Source: Paraburkholderia ultramafica
GTDB lineage: Bacteria > Pseudomonadota > Gammaproteobacteria > Burkholderiales > Burkholderiaceae
NCBI RefSeq assembly: GCF_902859915.1
Contig: NZ_CADIKK010000046.1
Span: forward strand, 1-47,769
DNA length: 47,769 nucleotides
Reading direction: 5' to 3'
Part shown: positions 26,635-34,474 of the stretch, piece by piece
How the letters are laid out: every line of letters begins with the position of its first letter
Position numbering within the stretch: the first letter of the stretch is position 1
Made by a program: the position numbers and the translations under genes
The notes under the pieces: generated by a model
Seen by the model: only the letters and a program-made list of their open reading frames with translations
What the model was told of the DNA's origin: nothing
Databases searched by the model: none

Positions 26635-27120
26635 GTGACGCGCCAGTCGACGACGCCGACTCTGCCGGCGTTCCCCCTTGCACCGGCAACGCCCGAAGGA
26701 GCGACGCAGCGGATTGTGCTCCGTCGCTCCTTCGCCATGCGCGTTGCGTTGGGGATCTTCGTGCTGACTGCGACGTCGGCCGCTTACACCGGCATCGCGT
26801 CGCATCTGGGCGCGTGGCAGGCCGTTCCGTTGACGCTCGCCGTGGGAGCGCTGCTGACGCTTTGCGCGATCAGGCATGAGCGGGCGCAGCCGGTTACGCT
26901 AAGAATCGGGCGCGACGAGCTAGCCGTCTGGGGCCGGGCAGGCACGCTGCTGGCGCGGGGGCGGATTGCCGGCTGTGCGCAGTGGAGCGACCGTTTGCTG
27001 GTCCTCGCGCTCAAGCCGGAACAGGGGCGTGCGAGCACCTTGCTGCTTGCCGCCGACGCACTTCCGGCGCCCGTCTTCCGGGAACTGTCGGTGCTGGGCC
27101 GACGTGCCGCCGGCGCCTGA
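26635..27120 (+). CDS. Small membrane protein, YgfX-like layout
   Basis: The 161-aa protein has a polar N-terminus, two adjacent hydrophobic helices (about residues 35-53 and 60-78) and a C-terminal beta-rich domain starting TLRIGRDELAVWG. This layout is that of the YgfX/CptA family, though I cannot confirm homology. The start is GTG 26635, 14 nt after fabF; ATG 26737 is a possible alternative. A perfect 13-bp inverted repeat lies inside the 5' end. It sits just before rpoE. Confidence 0.65.
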   Translation: MTRQSTTPTLPAFPLAPATPEGATQRIVLRRSFAMRVALGIFVLTATSAAYTGIASHLGAWQAVPLTLAVGALLTLCAIRHERAQPVTLRIGRDELAVWGRAGTLLARGRIAGCAQWSDRLLVLALKPEQGRASTLLLAADALPAPVFRELSVLGRRAAGA

Positions 27121-27154
27121 CTGTAACGACTGTAACCGCTGTTACCGGAGTAAC
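27119..27154. repeat. Four phased 9-bp units before rpoE
   Basis: GACTGTAAC, GACTGTAAC, CGCTGTTAC and CGGAGTAAC follow each other with exact 9-bp phase, so that G-T-A/T-A-C cores start at 27123, 27132, 27141 and 27150. The block begins at the stop codon of the upstream gene and ends 67 bp before rpoE. Confidence 0.75.
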
Positions 27155-27221
27155 GTACCCAAATGATGGGGAAGCTACAATGGTGCCCCGCCATGCGCCC
27201 TATAGTTAACGGATTTATCAG

Positions 27222-27821
27222 GTGAGCGAAAAAGAAATTGATCAGGTGCTGGTCGAACGCGTCCAGAAGGGCGACAAGGCCGCGTTCGAGCTTCTGGTCT
27301 CCAAATACCACCGCAAGATTCTCCGGCTGATCTCGCGCCTCGTGCGGGATCCCGCCGAAGTGGAAGACGTAGCGCAGGACGCCTTTATCAAGGCGTATCG
27401 GGCGTTACCGCAATTTCGCGGGGAATCGGCCTTTTATACGTGGTTGTACCGGATTGCGGTCAACACGGCAAAGAACTACCTTGCCACCCAGGGGCGGCGC
27501 GCACCGACTTCGACCGAAGCAGATGCTGAAGAAGCTGAAACTTTCTCGGACGCCGACCAACTAAGGGATATCAACACGCCTGAGTCGATGTTGATGAGCA
27601 AGCAGATCGCTGAGACGGTCAATGCTGCGATGGCGGTTTTACCGGAAGAGTTGCGCACCGCCATTACTCTTCGTGAAATTGAAGGTTTGAGCTACGAGGA
27701 AATCGCTGAGATGATGGGTTGCCCAATCGGCACCGTCAGATCACGAATTTTCCGCGCTCGCGAAGCCATTGCGGCAAAATTGCGTCCGTTGCTTGACACA
27801 CCCGAAGGCAAGCGCTGGTAA
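27222..27821 (+). CDS. rpoE: ECF sigma factor RpoE (AlgU)
   Basis: This envelope-stress sigma factor of 199 aa has region 2 (DAFIKAYRALPQFRGESAFYTWLYRIA) and region 4 (LPEELRTAITLREIEGLSYEEIAEMMGCPIGTVRSRIFRARE) joined by an acidic linker. The start is GTG at 27222, with AGG immediately before it and the usual MSEKEIDQ N-terminus. It is followed by its anti-sigma rseA, then rseB and mucD, the full signalling module; in relatives the operon is autoregulated, but I could not identify a clear sigma-E promoter. Confidence 0.96.
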   Translation: MSEKEIDQVLVERVQKGDKAAFELLVSKYHRKILRLISRLVRDPAEVEDVAQDAFIKAYRALPQFRGESAFYTWLYRIAVNTAKNYLATQGRRAPTSTEADAEEAETFSDADQLRDINTPESMLMSKQIAETVNAAMAVLPEELRTAITLREIEGLSYEEIAEMMGCPIGTVRSRIFRAREAIAAKLRPLLDTPEGKRW

Positions 27822-27903
27822 TTCCCAGCCGGCCGACCGGGGCATGGGTGCAATATCTGGATTAGTGGTGTCACTACGGGGTATTCGTAAGATGGGGAGC
27901 ATC

Positions 27904-28530
27904 ATGGGGTCGGTCTCGATGCAATCGCAAGCCAGTTCGCGCGGCGAGCGTCTGTCAGCTTTTGTGGACGGTGAGCTGTTCGGCGAAGAGCATCTGAATC
28001 TGGACAAGTTTCTTTCCGGGCTGGACGGCGAAGATCGCGCCGCGTGGTCGAGCTATCACCTGATCGGCGACGCGTTGCGTTCCGACGATCTGGCGTTCAG
28101 CCCCGCGACGAGCAGTGCGTTCCTGAACGGTTTCGCCGCGCGCTTCGAAAGCGAGGCGCACGTGCTTGCGCCCGCCGCAATACCGGTCGCGCGCCGCTTG
28201 CTGGCGCTGCGCCGCCGTGTCGTGCCGGCTTTTGCCGTGGCTGCCGCCGCGGTCACGCTGACGTGGATTGTCGTGCCGCAACTGCAAGGCGTGCCGGGCG
28301 GTCCGGGTGCGCAGATCGCGTCGATCCAGTCGCATGGCGATTCGGTGCAGCGCGTGGCGATCGCGTCGGTGCCTGCGGCAGTCCAGCCGATCGCGCAGGA
28401 CGCCAACATCATCCGTGACGCAAGTCTCGATCAATATCTGGAAGCCCACCAGCAATTCGCGCAACAACCGGTCATGGCGGGCTCGATGCCGGTGATTCGC
28501 GCTGCCTCCGTCTCTACGCAAGGCCAATAG
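27904..28530 (+). CDS. rseA: Anti-sigma-E factor RseA (MucA-like)
   Basis: This inner-membrane protein holds RpoE inactive until cut by stress proteases. The 208-aa protein has the cytoplasmic anti-sigma domain (GERLSAFVDGEL to about residue 60), one membrane helix (about 99-117, VVPAFAVAAAAVTLTWIV) and a periplasmic tail rich in Gln/Ala. I take the ATG at 27904, which has GGGGAG 4 nt before it; ATG 27892 is also possible. It lies 82 bp after rpoE. Confidence 0.88.
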   Translation: MGSVSMQSQASSRGERLSAFVDGELFGEEHLNLDKFLSGLDGEDRAAWSSYHLIGDALRSDDLAFSPATSSAFLNGFAARFESEAHVLAPAAIPVARRLLALRRRVVPAFAVAAAAVTLTWIVVPQLQGVPGGPGAQIASIQSHGDSVQRVAIASVPAAVQPIAQDANIIRDASLDQYLEAHQQFAQQPVMAGSMPVIRAASVSTQGQ

Positions 28531-28534
28531 TTTG

Positions 28535-29578
28535 ATGCAGACTCTGCGGTTGAATAAAACGACTATCTGGGGGCGGCTGCCGGCATTTCTGTTCTGCGCA
28601 GCCGTATTGTTGTCCGCTACACCGCGGGTCTTTGCACAAACCGCCGATCCGCTTGTCGCCCGTCGCACGGCTGCGGATCTGCTCGATCGCATCCATCAGG
28701 CCGCCCAGCAGCAAAACTACGAGGGCGCGTTCGTCTACCAGCGTGGCAATTTCGTGCAGACGTCGCGGATTGCGCACTACGCGACCCACACGGACGGCGA
28801 ATTCGAGCAGCTCGAGAGCCTCGACGGCAAGCCGCGCAAAATGCTGCGTCATAACGACGATCTCTACACGTTCGTGCCGGAGCGGCGTCTGTTGGTGGTC
28901 GAGAAGCGCCAGAACAAAGACGCGTTCCCAGCATTGCTGGCAGTGAGCGGCGAGCAGGTCCTGTCCGTCTACGAACCCAAGCTGCTTGGAGACGACCGCG
29001 TCGCGGGCATCGACAGCCAGGTGATAGAGCTCGATCCGAAAGACGCGTATCGCTTTGCCTACAAGCTTTGGGCCGACAACAAGACCGGCCTGCTGCTGCG
29101 TGCACAGACCCTCGACCCGAACGGTCAGGTGCTCGAACAGCTGTCGTTCTCGCAGGTTCGCATCGGCGTGCCGGTCGACAAGGCGGGCATCGTCAACGGC
29201 ATTCGTAATACGGCAGGGTGGACGATGGTGCGTCCGCCAGTCGAGCCGGTCGACATGGCCGCGCAAGGCTGGCAGTTCGCGCCGACGGTGCCGGGCTTCC
29301 GCATGATTCGTCAATTGCGCCGTCCGATGGCCGCGCGTGAAGCAGGCCAGCCGACTATTCCGGTGGATCAGGCCGTATTTTCCGACGGTCTTGCGGCCAT
29401 TTCGGTGTTCGTCGAGCCGGTCGAGAACAACACGCGCAAGGAAGGCTCGGGTAGCAGCGGCGCCACGCACGTGCTCGTCAAGCGCCGCGGCGACTTCTGG
29501 ATTACTCTGCTTGGTGAAGTGCCCCAGACCACGTTGCAGCAATTTGCGGCTGCCATAGAATACAAGGCTCCGAAGTAA
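28535..29578 (+). CDS. rseB: Sigma-E regulatory protein RseB (MucB-like)
   Basis: The 347-aa periplasmic protein binds RseA and shields it from the site-1 protease, sensing mislocalised lipids or LPS. It has a signal peptide ending near residue 33 (PRVFAQTADPL), then the MucB/RseB lipoprotein-like domain beginning ARRTAADLLDRIHQA with YEGAFVYQRG, and a C-terminal domain. The ATG at 28535 is preferred to a TTG one codon earlier. It follows rseA after 4 bp. Confidence 0.93.
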   Translation: MQTLRLNKTTIWGRLPAFLFCAAVLLSATPRVFAQTADPLVARRTAADLLDRIHQAAQQQNYEGAFVYQRGNFVQTSRIAHYATHTDGEFEQLESLDGKPRKMLRHNDDLYTFVPERRLLVVEKRQNKDAFPALLAVSGEQVLSVYEPKLLGDDRVAGIDSQVIELDPKDAYRFAYKLWADNKTGLLLRAQTLDPNGQVLEQLSFSQVRIGVPVDKAGIVNGIRNTAGWTMVRPPVEPVDMAAQGWQFAPTVPGFRMIRQLRRPMAAREAGQPTIPVDQAVFSDGLAAISVFVEPVENNTRKEGSGSSGATHVLVKRRGDFWITLLGEVPQTTLQQFAAAIEYKAPK

Positions 29579-29613
29579 CCCTCCGAATCCTGAATCCCTC
29601 GGCTTGCTACGAT

Positions 29614-31131
29614 ATGACGACTTTCTCGGTGCGCAAATTCCTCGCGGCCGCGGTGGTAGCGGCGTGTTTGCCGCTCGTACCGCATACGGCGTCGGCGGCT
29701 CCTGCTGCCAATCTGCCCGACTTCACCGATCTGGTCGACAAAGTCGGACCGGCGGTCGTCAACATTCGCACGACCACGCGCGTGTCGAACAGCAGTACCC
29801 GCGGCGGCCTGCCGCCGGGTATGGACGACGGCGACATGTCGGAGTTTTTCCGTCGCTTCTTCGGCATTCCGATGCCGCAGTCGCCGCAATCACCCGGTGC
29901 GCCGCGCGGCGGTGACAACGGCGGCGGCAGTGGCGGCAGCCAGGACACGCCGGATAGCAACGAACCGGAACAGAACAGCGGTGTCGGCTCGGGCTTCATC
30001 CTGTCGGCGGACGGCTATGTGATGACCAATGCCCATGTCATCGACGACGCGGACACCATCTACGTCACGCTGACCGACAAGCGCGAATTCAAGGCGAAAC
30101 TGATCGGCGTCGACGACCGGACCGACGTCGCCGTCGTGAAGATCAGCGCTGCGAACCTGCCGACCATCACGATCGGCGATTCGAACAAGGTGCGCGTGGG
30201 CGAGTGGGTGGTCGCGATCGGCTCGCCGTTCGGTCTCGAGAATACCGTGACGGCCGGCATCGTCAGCGCGAAGGGGCGCGATACCGGCGACTATCTGCCG
30301 TTTATCCAGACCGACGTGGCCGTCAATCCGGGCAATTCGGGCGGTCCGCTGATCAACATGCAGGGCGAGGTGATCGGCATCAACTCGCAGATTTACAGCC
30401 GCACCGGCGGGTTCATGGGCATCTCGTTCGCGATTCCGATCGACGAGGCGATGCGCGTGGCCGATCAGCTGAAGAGCCAGGGCAAGGTGGTGCGCGGCCG
30501 TATCGCGGTGGCGATCGGCGAAGTCACCAAAGACGTCGCCGATTCGCTCGGTCTGCCCAAGGCGCAGGGCGCGCTGGTCAGCAGTGTCGAACCGGGCGGC
30601 CCGGCCGATAAGGCCGGCGTGCAGCCGGGCGACATCATCCTGAAGTTCAACGGTCATTCGGTCGACACGGCAACGGATCTGCCGCGCATGGTCGGCGATA
30701 CGAAGCCTGGCACCAAGTCGACGATCACGATCTGGCGCAAGGGGCAAACGCGCGATCTGCCGGTCACGATCGCCGAGATGCAGCCGGACAAGACCGCGAA
30801 GGCGGATCAGAAGAAGCCGCAGCCGCCGAAGCAGCGCGCGACGAACGTGCTGGGTCTCGCCGTTAGCGATATCCCCGCGGATCAGCTGAAGGCGCTGAAG
30901 CTCCGCAACGGCGTGCAGATCGACGCGGTGGACGGGCCAGCAGCACGCGTCGGCCTGCAAAAGGGCGACATCGTTCTGCGGGTGGGCGACACGGACATCA
31001 CGAGCGCGAAGCAGTTCGACGAACTCAGCTCGCACCTCGATTCGCAGAAGATGGTTGCGCTGCTGGTGCGTCGTGGCGAGAACACGCAGTTCGTGCCGAT
31101 CCGTCCGCGTAGCGCCAGCACGCAGAAATGA
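29614..31131 (+). CDS. mucD: Periplasmic Do-type serine protease MucD
   Basis: The 505-aa HtrA-family protease/chaperone acts on misfolded envelope proteins. It has a signal peptide cleaved after about residue 28 (TASA), a Gly/Ser/Asp-rich linker (about 90-122), the catalytic triad His141 (TNAHVIDD), Asp171 (RTDVAVV) and Ser242 (NPGNSGGPL), and two PDZ domains (about 280-370 and 410-495). Its position after rseB is typical of the Pseudomonas/Burkholderia stress operon. The stop overlaps the next start by 4 nt. Confidence 0.96.
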   Translation: MTTFSVRKFLAAAVVAACLPLVPHTASAAPAANLPDFTDLVDKVGPAVVNIRTTTRVSNSSTRGGLPPGMDDGDMSEFFRRFFGIPMPQSPQSPGAPRGGDNGGGSGGSQDTPDSNEPEQNSGVGSGFILSADGYVMTNAHVIDDADTIYVTLTDKREFKAKLIGVDDRTDVAVVKISAANLPTITIGDSNKVRVGEWVVAIGSPFGLENTVTAGIVSAKGRDTGDYLPFIQTDVAVNPGNSGGPLINMQGEVIGINSQIYSRTGGFMGISFAIPIDEAMRVADQLKSQGKVVRGRIAVAIGEVTKDVADSLGLPKAQGALVSSVEPGGPADKAGVQPGDIILKFNGHSVDTATDLPRMVGDTKPGTKSTITIWRKGQTRDLPVTIAEMQPDKTAKADQKKPQPPKQRATNVLGLAVSDIPADQLKALKLRNGVQIDAVDGPAARVGLQKGDIVLRVGDTDITSAKQFDELSSHLDSQKMVALLVRRGENTQFVPIRPRSASTQK

Positions 31132-31391
31132 CAGAGGCGGCGCCGCTCACGCTTTATGGGCGCGCGTGGTGCCATCTCTGCGACGATATGCGCGCCGCGC
31201 TCGATCCGTTGCTGGCTGAATTCGGCGCGCAAGTCGAGGTGGTCGACGTCGACAGCGATCCGGTGCTGGAAGCCCGTTACAACGAACTGGTGCCGGTTCT
31301 AGTCTGTGATGGCGTCGAACTGTGCCACTATCACCTCGACGTAGCGCGGGTCCGTATCGCACTAGCCGCACGTGTCGCGGCGGCCCCCTGA
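31128..31391 (+). CDS. Glutaredoxin-like thioredoxin-fold protein
   Basis: The 87-aa protein has a CxxC active site in RAWCHLCDDM, then the glutaredoxin-like cis-Pro in ELVPVLVCDG. It belongs to the DUF836 (YbbN-unrelated, glutaredoxin-like) group by appearance. It overlaps mucD by 4 nt (ATGA), so it is part of the same operon; a link between cytosolic thiol chemistry and envelope stress is inferred only from that. A perfect 8-bp hairpin covers its stop codon. Confidence 0.85.
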   Translation: MTEAAPLTLYGRAWCHLCDDMRAALDPLLAEFGAQVEVVDVDSDPVLEARYNELVPVLVCDGVELCHYHLDVARVRIALAARVAAAP

Positions 31392-31404
31392 GATTGCTCA
31401 GGGG
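31385..31404 (+). terminator. Hairpin at the end of the rpoE operon
   Basis: CCCCTGAG and CTCAGGGG form a perfect 8-bp stem with ATTG loop, with the TGA stop in the left arm. There is no U tract, so it may protect the mRNA end or act with Rho rather than be a classic terminator. Confidence 0.5.
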
Positions 31405-31541
31405 TTCAACGACTGCGCAAACGCGCGCTGTTCTCACCCAGTTTCACGCCTCTCCTGAGCCGTCTTTTCCGCCCGGGCTTCGCAAGATGCGCCGGGCGAT
31501 AGCCTTTTCGGCTAAAATAGATAGGTTTTTCACCTACTTAC

Positions 31542-31577
31542 AAGGCGTGCTCCGCTGTTGTCCGAGCGCGCCTTTTT
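31542..31577 (+). terminator. Terminator-like hairpin just before lepA
   Basis: AAGGCGTGCTC (31542-31552) pairs with GAGCGCGCCTT (31564-31574), 11 bp with one G-U, loop of 11 nt, followed by TTTTT (31573-31577). It lies 17 nt before the lepA ATG and downstream of a TAAAAT (31513-31518) that could be a -10. Confidence 0.7.
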
Positions 31578-31594
31578 CGCTTGATCGGCACTGA

Positions 31595-33388
31595 ATGGAT
31601 CATATTCGTAACTTCTCGATCATTGCGCACATCGACCATGGCAAGTCGACGCTCGCCGATCGCATCATCCAGATCTGCGGTGGCCTGTCCGACCGCGAGA
31701 TGGAATCCCAGGTGCTCGACTCGATGGATCTCGAGCGCGAGCGCGGCATCACCATCAAGGCACAAACCGCCGCACTGACGTACCGCGCCCGTGACGGGCA
31801 GGTCTACAACCTGAACATGATCGACACGCCGGGCCACGTCGACTTCTCGTACGAAGTCAGCCGCTCGCTGTCCGCATGCGAAGGCGCGCTGCTGGTCGTC
31901 GACGCGAGCCAGGGCGTGGAGGCGCAAACCGTCGCCAACTGCTACACGGCGATCGAACTCGGCGTCGACGTGATTCCGGTGCTCAACAAGATCGACCTGC
32001 CGGCTGCGAACCCCGAAAACGCGATCGCCGAAATCGAAGACGTGATCGGCATCGACGCGGCCGACGCCACGCGTTGCAGCGCGAAGACCGGCCTGGGCGT
32101 CGAAGACGTGCTCGAGGCGCTGATCGCGAAAGTACCGCCGCCGAAGGGCGATCCTGAAGCGCCGTTGCAGGCGCTGATCATCGACTCGTGGTTCGACAAC
32201 TACGTCGGCGTCGTGATGCTGGTGCGCATCGTCAACGGCACGCTGCGTCCGAAGGACAAGATCCGCATGATGGCGACCGGCGCGCAATATCCGGTCGAGC
32301 ACATCGGCGTGTTCACGCCGAAGTCGAAGAATCTCGAATCGTTGTCGGCGGGGCAGGTGGGTTTCATCATCGCCGGCATCAAGGAACTGGCCGCGGCGAA
32401 GGTGGGCGACACCGTCACGCTGGTGAACCGGCCGGCCCCCGAACCGCTGCCCGGCTTCAAGGAAGTGAAGCCGCAGGTGTTCGCCGGCCTCTATCCAGTC
32501 GAAGCGAACCAGTATGACGCGCTGCGTGACTCGCTCGAGAAGCTCAAGCTCAACGACGCGTCGCTGCAGTACGAGCCGGAAGTTTCGCAGGCGCTCGGTT
32601 TCGGTTTCCGTTGCGGCTTCCTGGGTCTGCTGCACATGGAGATCGTGCAGGAACGTCTCGAGCGCGAGTTCGACATGGACCTGATCACCACGGCGCCGAC
32701 CGTGGTGTACGAAGTCCTGCAGCGCGACGGCACGACCATCATGGTCGAGAATCCGGCCAAGATGCCGGAGCCGTCGAAGATCGAAGAAGTGCGCGAGCCG
32801 ATCGTCACCGTAAATCTGTACATGCCGCAAGACTACGTCGGCTCGGTGATCACGCTGTGCACGCAAAAGCGCGGTACGCAGATCAACATGCAGTATCACG
32901 GCCGTCAGGTGCAGTTGACCTACGAAATCCCGATGGGCGAAGTCGTGCTCGACTTCTTCGATCGTCTGAAGTCGATTTCGCGCGGCTACGCGTCGATGGA
33001 TTACGAGTTCAAGGAATACCGCGCGTCCGACGTCGTGAAGGTCGACATGCTGATCAACGGCGACAAGGTGGATGCACTGTCGGTCATCGTGCACCGTTCG
33101 CAAAGCCAGTATCGCGGCCGCGAAGTGGCGGCGAAAATGCGCGAGCTGATTCCGCGTCAGATGTACGACGTGGCGATTCAGGCCACCATCGGCTCGAACA
33201 TTATTGCGCGCGAAAACATTAAAGCGTTGCGTAAGAACGTGCTGGCAAAATGCTACGGCGGTGACATTTCGCGTAAGAAGAAGCTGCTGGAAAAGCAGAA
33301 GGCAGGCAAGAAGCGAATGAAGCAAGTGGGCTCGGTCGAGATTCCGCAAGAGGCTTTCCTCGCGATCCTGCGTGTCGAAGACAAATAA
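31595..33388 (+). CDS. lepA: Elongation factor 4 LepA
   Basis: This 597-aa translational GTPase binds ribosomes and affects elongation, initiation or 30S assembly. The G domain begins IRNFSIIAHIDHGKSTLADR (P-loop) with DTPGHVDF and NKIDLPAA. EF-G-like domains follow, and the LepA-specific C-terminal domain ends KKKLLEKQKAGKKRMKQVG. Length is as in E. coli (599). It is followed by lepB after 18 bp, the classic lepA-lepB pair. Confidence 0.98.
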   Translation: MDHIRNFSIIAHIDHGKSTLADRIIQICGGLSDREMESQVLDSMDLERERGITIKAQTAALTYRARDGQVYNLNMIDTPGHVDFSYEVSRSLSACEGALLVVDASQGVEAQTVANCYTAIELGVDVIPVLNKIDLPAANPENAIAEIEDVIGIDAADATRCSAKTGLGVEDVLEALIAKVPPPKGDPEAPLQALIIDSWFDNYVGVVMLVRIVNGTLRPKDKIRMMATGAQYPVEHIGVFTPKSKNLESLSAGQVGFIIAGIKELAAAKVGDTVTLVNRPAPEPLPGFKEVKPQVFAGLYPVEANQYDALRDSLEKLKLNDASLQYEPEVSQALGFGFRCGFLGLLHMEIVQERLEREFDMDLITTAPTVVYEVLQRDGTTIMVENPAKMPEPSKIEEVREPIVTVNLYMPQDYVGSVITLCTQKRGTQINMQYHGRQVQLTYEIPMGEVVLDFFDRLKSISRGYASMDYEFKEYRASDVVKVDMLINGDKVDALSVIVHRSQSQYRGREVAAKMRELIPRQMYDVAIQATIGSNIIARENIKALRKNVLAKCYGGDISRKKKLLEKQKAGKKRMKQVGSVEIPQEAFLAILRVEDK

Positions 33389-33406
33389 GTTGAATAACGG
33401 AACGCT

Positions 33407-34300
33407 ATGAATTTTGCGCTGATTCTTTTTGTGCTCGTCATTTTGACGGGCGTCGCATGGGTCGCGGACAAACTGGTTTTCCTGCCGAAACGGCGCCGCG
33501 CGGCAGAAGCCGCGGTCGCCGAATTCGACCGCCAGCAGGAGCGCATCGGCGAGCGTTTCGCCGATGAAAACGCGGCGCAAACGCGTGCGCGTCTGCGTGA
33601 CGACAAGCTGCGTCAGCCGTGGTGGCTCGAGTATTCGGCGAGCTTTTTCCCGGTGATTCTGGTGGTGTTCGTGGTGCGCTCGTTCGTGGTCGAACCGTTC
33701 AAGATTCCGTCAGGTTCGATGGTGCCGACGTTGCTGGTGGGCGACTTCATCCTCGTCAATAAATTCGAATACGGCATCCGCCTGCCGATCACCAATACGA
33801 AGATCACCGAAGGCCGTCCGCTCTCGCGCGGCGACGTGGTGGTGTTCCGTTACCCGAAAGACGAATCGGTCGACTACATCAAGCGCGTGATCGGCCTGCC
33901 GGGCGACGTCGTCGAGTATCAGGACAAGAAACTCACGGTCAACGGCAAGCTGGTGCCGGAAACGCCGCTGCCCGATTACCTCGACGAAGAACGCCTCGGT
34001 TACGCGAAGCAGTTTGAAGAAGATATCGACGGCCGCAAGAACGCGATTCTGAACAATCCGGCCGTGCCGCCGTTCATCGTCGGCGCCGAAGATTTTCCGT
34101 ATCGCGACAACTGCACGTACAACGCACGCGGCGTGATTTGCAAAGTGCCGCCGGGCAATTACTTCATGATGGGCGACAACCGCGATAACAGTGCGGACAG
34201 CCGTTACTGGGGTTTTGCGCCGGACAGGAATATCGTCGGCCGCGCATTTTTTATCTGGATGAACTTCAGCGATCTGCGACGCATCGGCTCATTCCATTGA
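33407..34300 (+). CDS. lepB: Signal peptidase I LepB
   Basis: LepB removes signal peptides from exported proteins at the outer face of the inner membrane. The 297-aa protein has two membrane helices (about residues 3-26 and 79-95), the catalytic Ser104 in PSGSMVPTL and the general base Lys159 in YIKRVIGLPGD. The later box MGDNRDNSADSRYWG is also present. It is preceded by GGAA and follows lepA, with rnc downstream. Confidence 0.97.
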   Translation: MNFALILFVLVILTGVAWVADKLVFLPKRRRAAEAAVAEFDRQQERIGERFADENAAQTRARLRDDKLRQPWWLEYSASFFPVILVVFVVRSFVVEPFKIPSGSMVPTLLVGDFILVNKFEYGIRLPITNTKITEGRPLSRGDVVVFRYPKDESVDYIKRVIGLPGDVVEYQDKKLTVNGKLVPETPLPDYLDEERLGYAKQFEEDIDGRKNAILNNPAVPPFIVGAEDFPYRDNCTYNARGVICKVPPGNYFMMGDNRDNSADSRYWGFAPDRNIVGRAFFIWMNFSDLRRIGSFH

Positions 34301-34322
34301 ATTCGTCTGCGTCGATTGCACG

Positions 34323-34370
34323 ACACGCCGCGCGGCTGGCCGTACCTCGGTCATGTCAGTCGCGGCGTGT
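34323..34370. repeat. Inverted repeat between lepB and rnc
   Basis: ACACGCCGCG (34323-34332) and CGCGGCGTGT (34361-34370) form a perfect 10-bp stem with a 28-nt loop; there is no T run directly after. It may mark the end of the lepA-lepB transcript. Confidence 0.55.
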
Positions 34371-34462
34371 TGTTACGCTACTTTAAGAACCCGCGGTAAC
34401 GTCGCTTCACCACGCTTTTTCCGCAGGCCGCCCCACGTTTTCGCCGGGTCCGGCGCCCGCGT

Positions 34463-34468
34463 TATACT
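34463..34468 (+). promoter_or_regulatory. -10-like box of rnc
   Basis: TATACT lies 6 nt before the rnc ATG, so a start of transcription would fall at or next to the start codon. No good -35 is visible and no Shine-Dalgarno sequence is present. Confidence 0.35.
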
Positions 34469-34474
34469 CTGCCC

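Noticed and set aside
31538..33580. 680-codon minus-strand frame opposite lepA
   Set aside because: It is the antisense shadow of lepA; the His/Arg/Asp-rich sequence is typical of such shadows.
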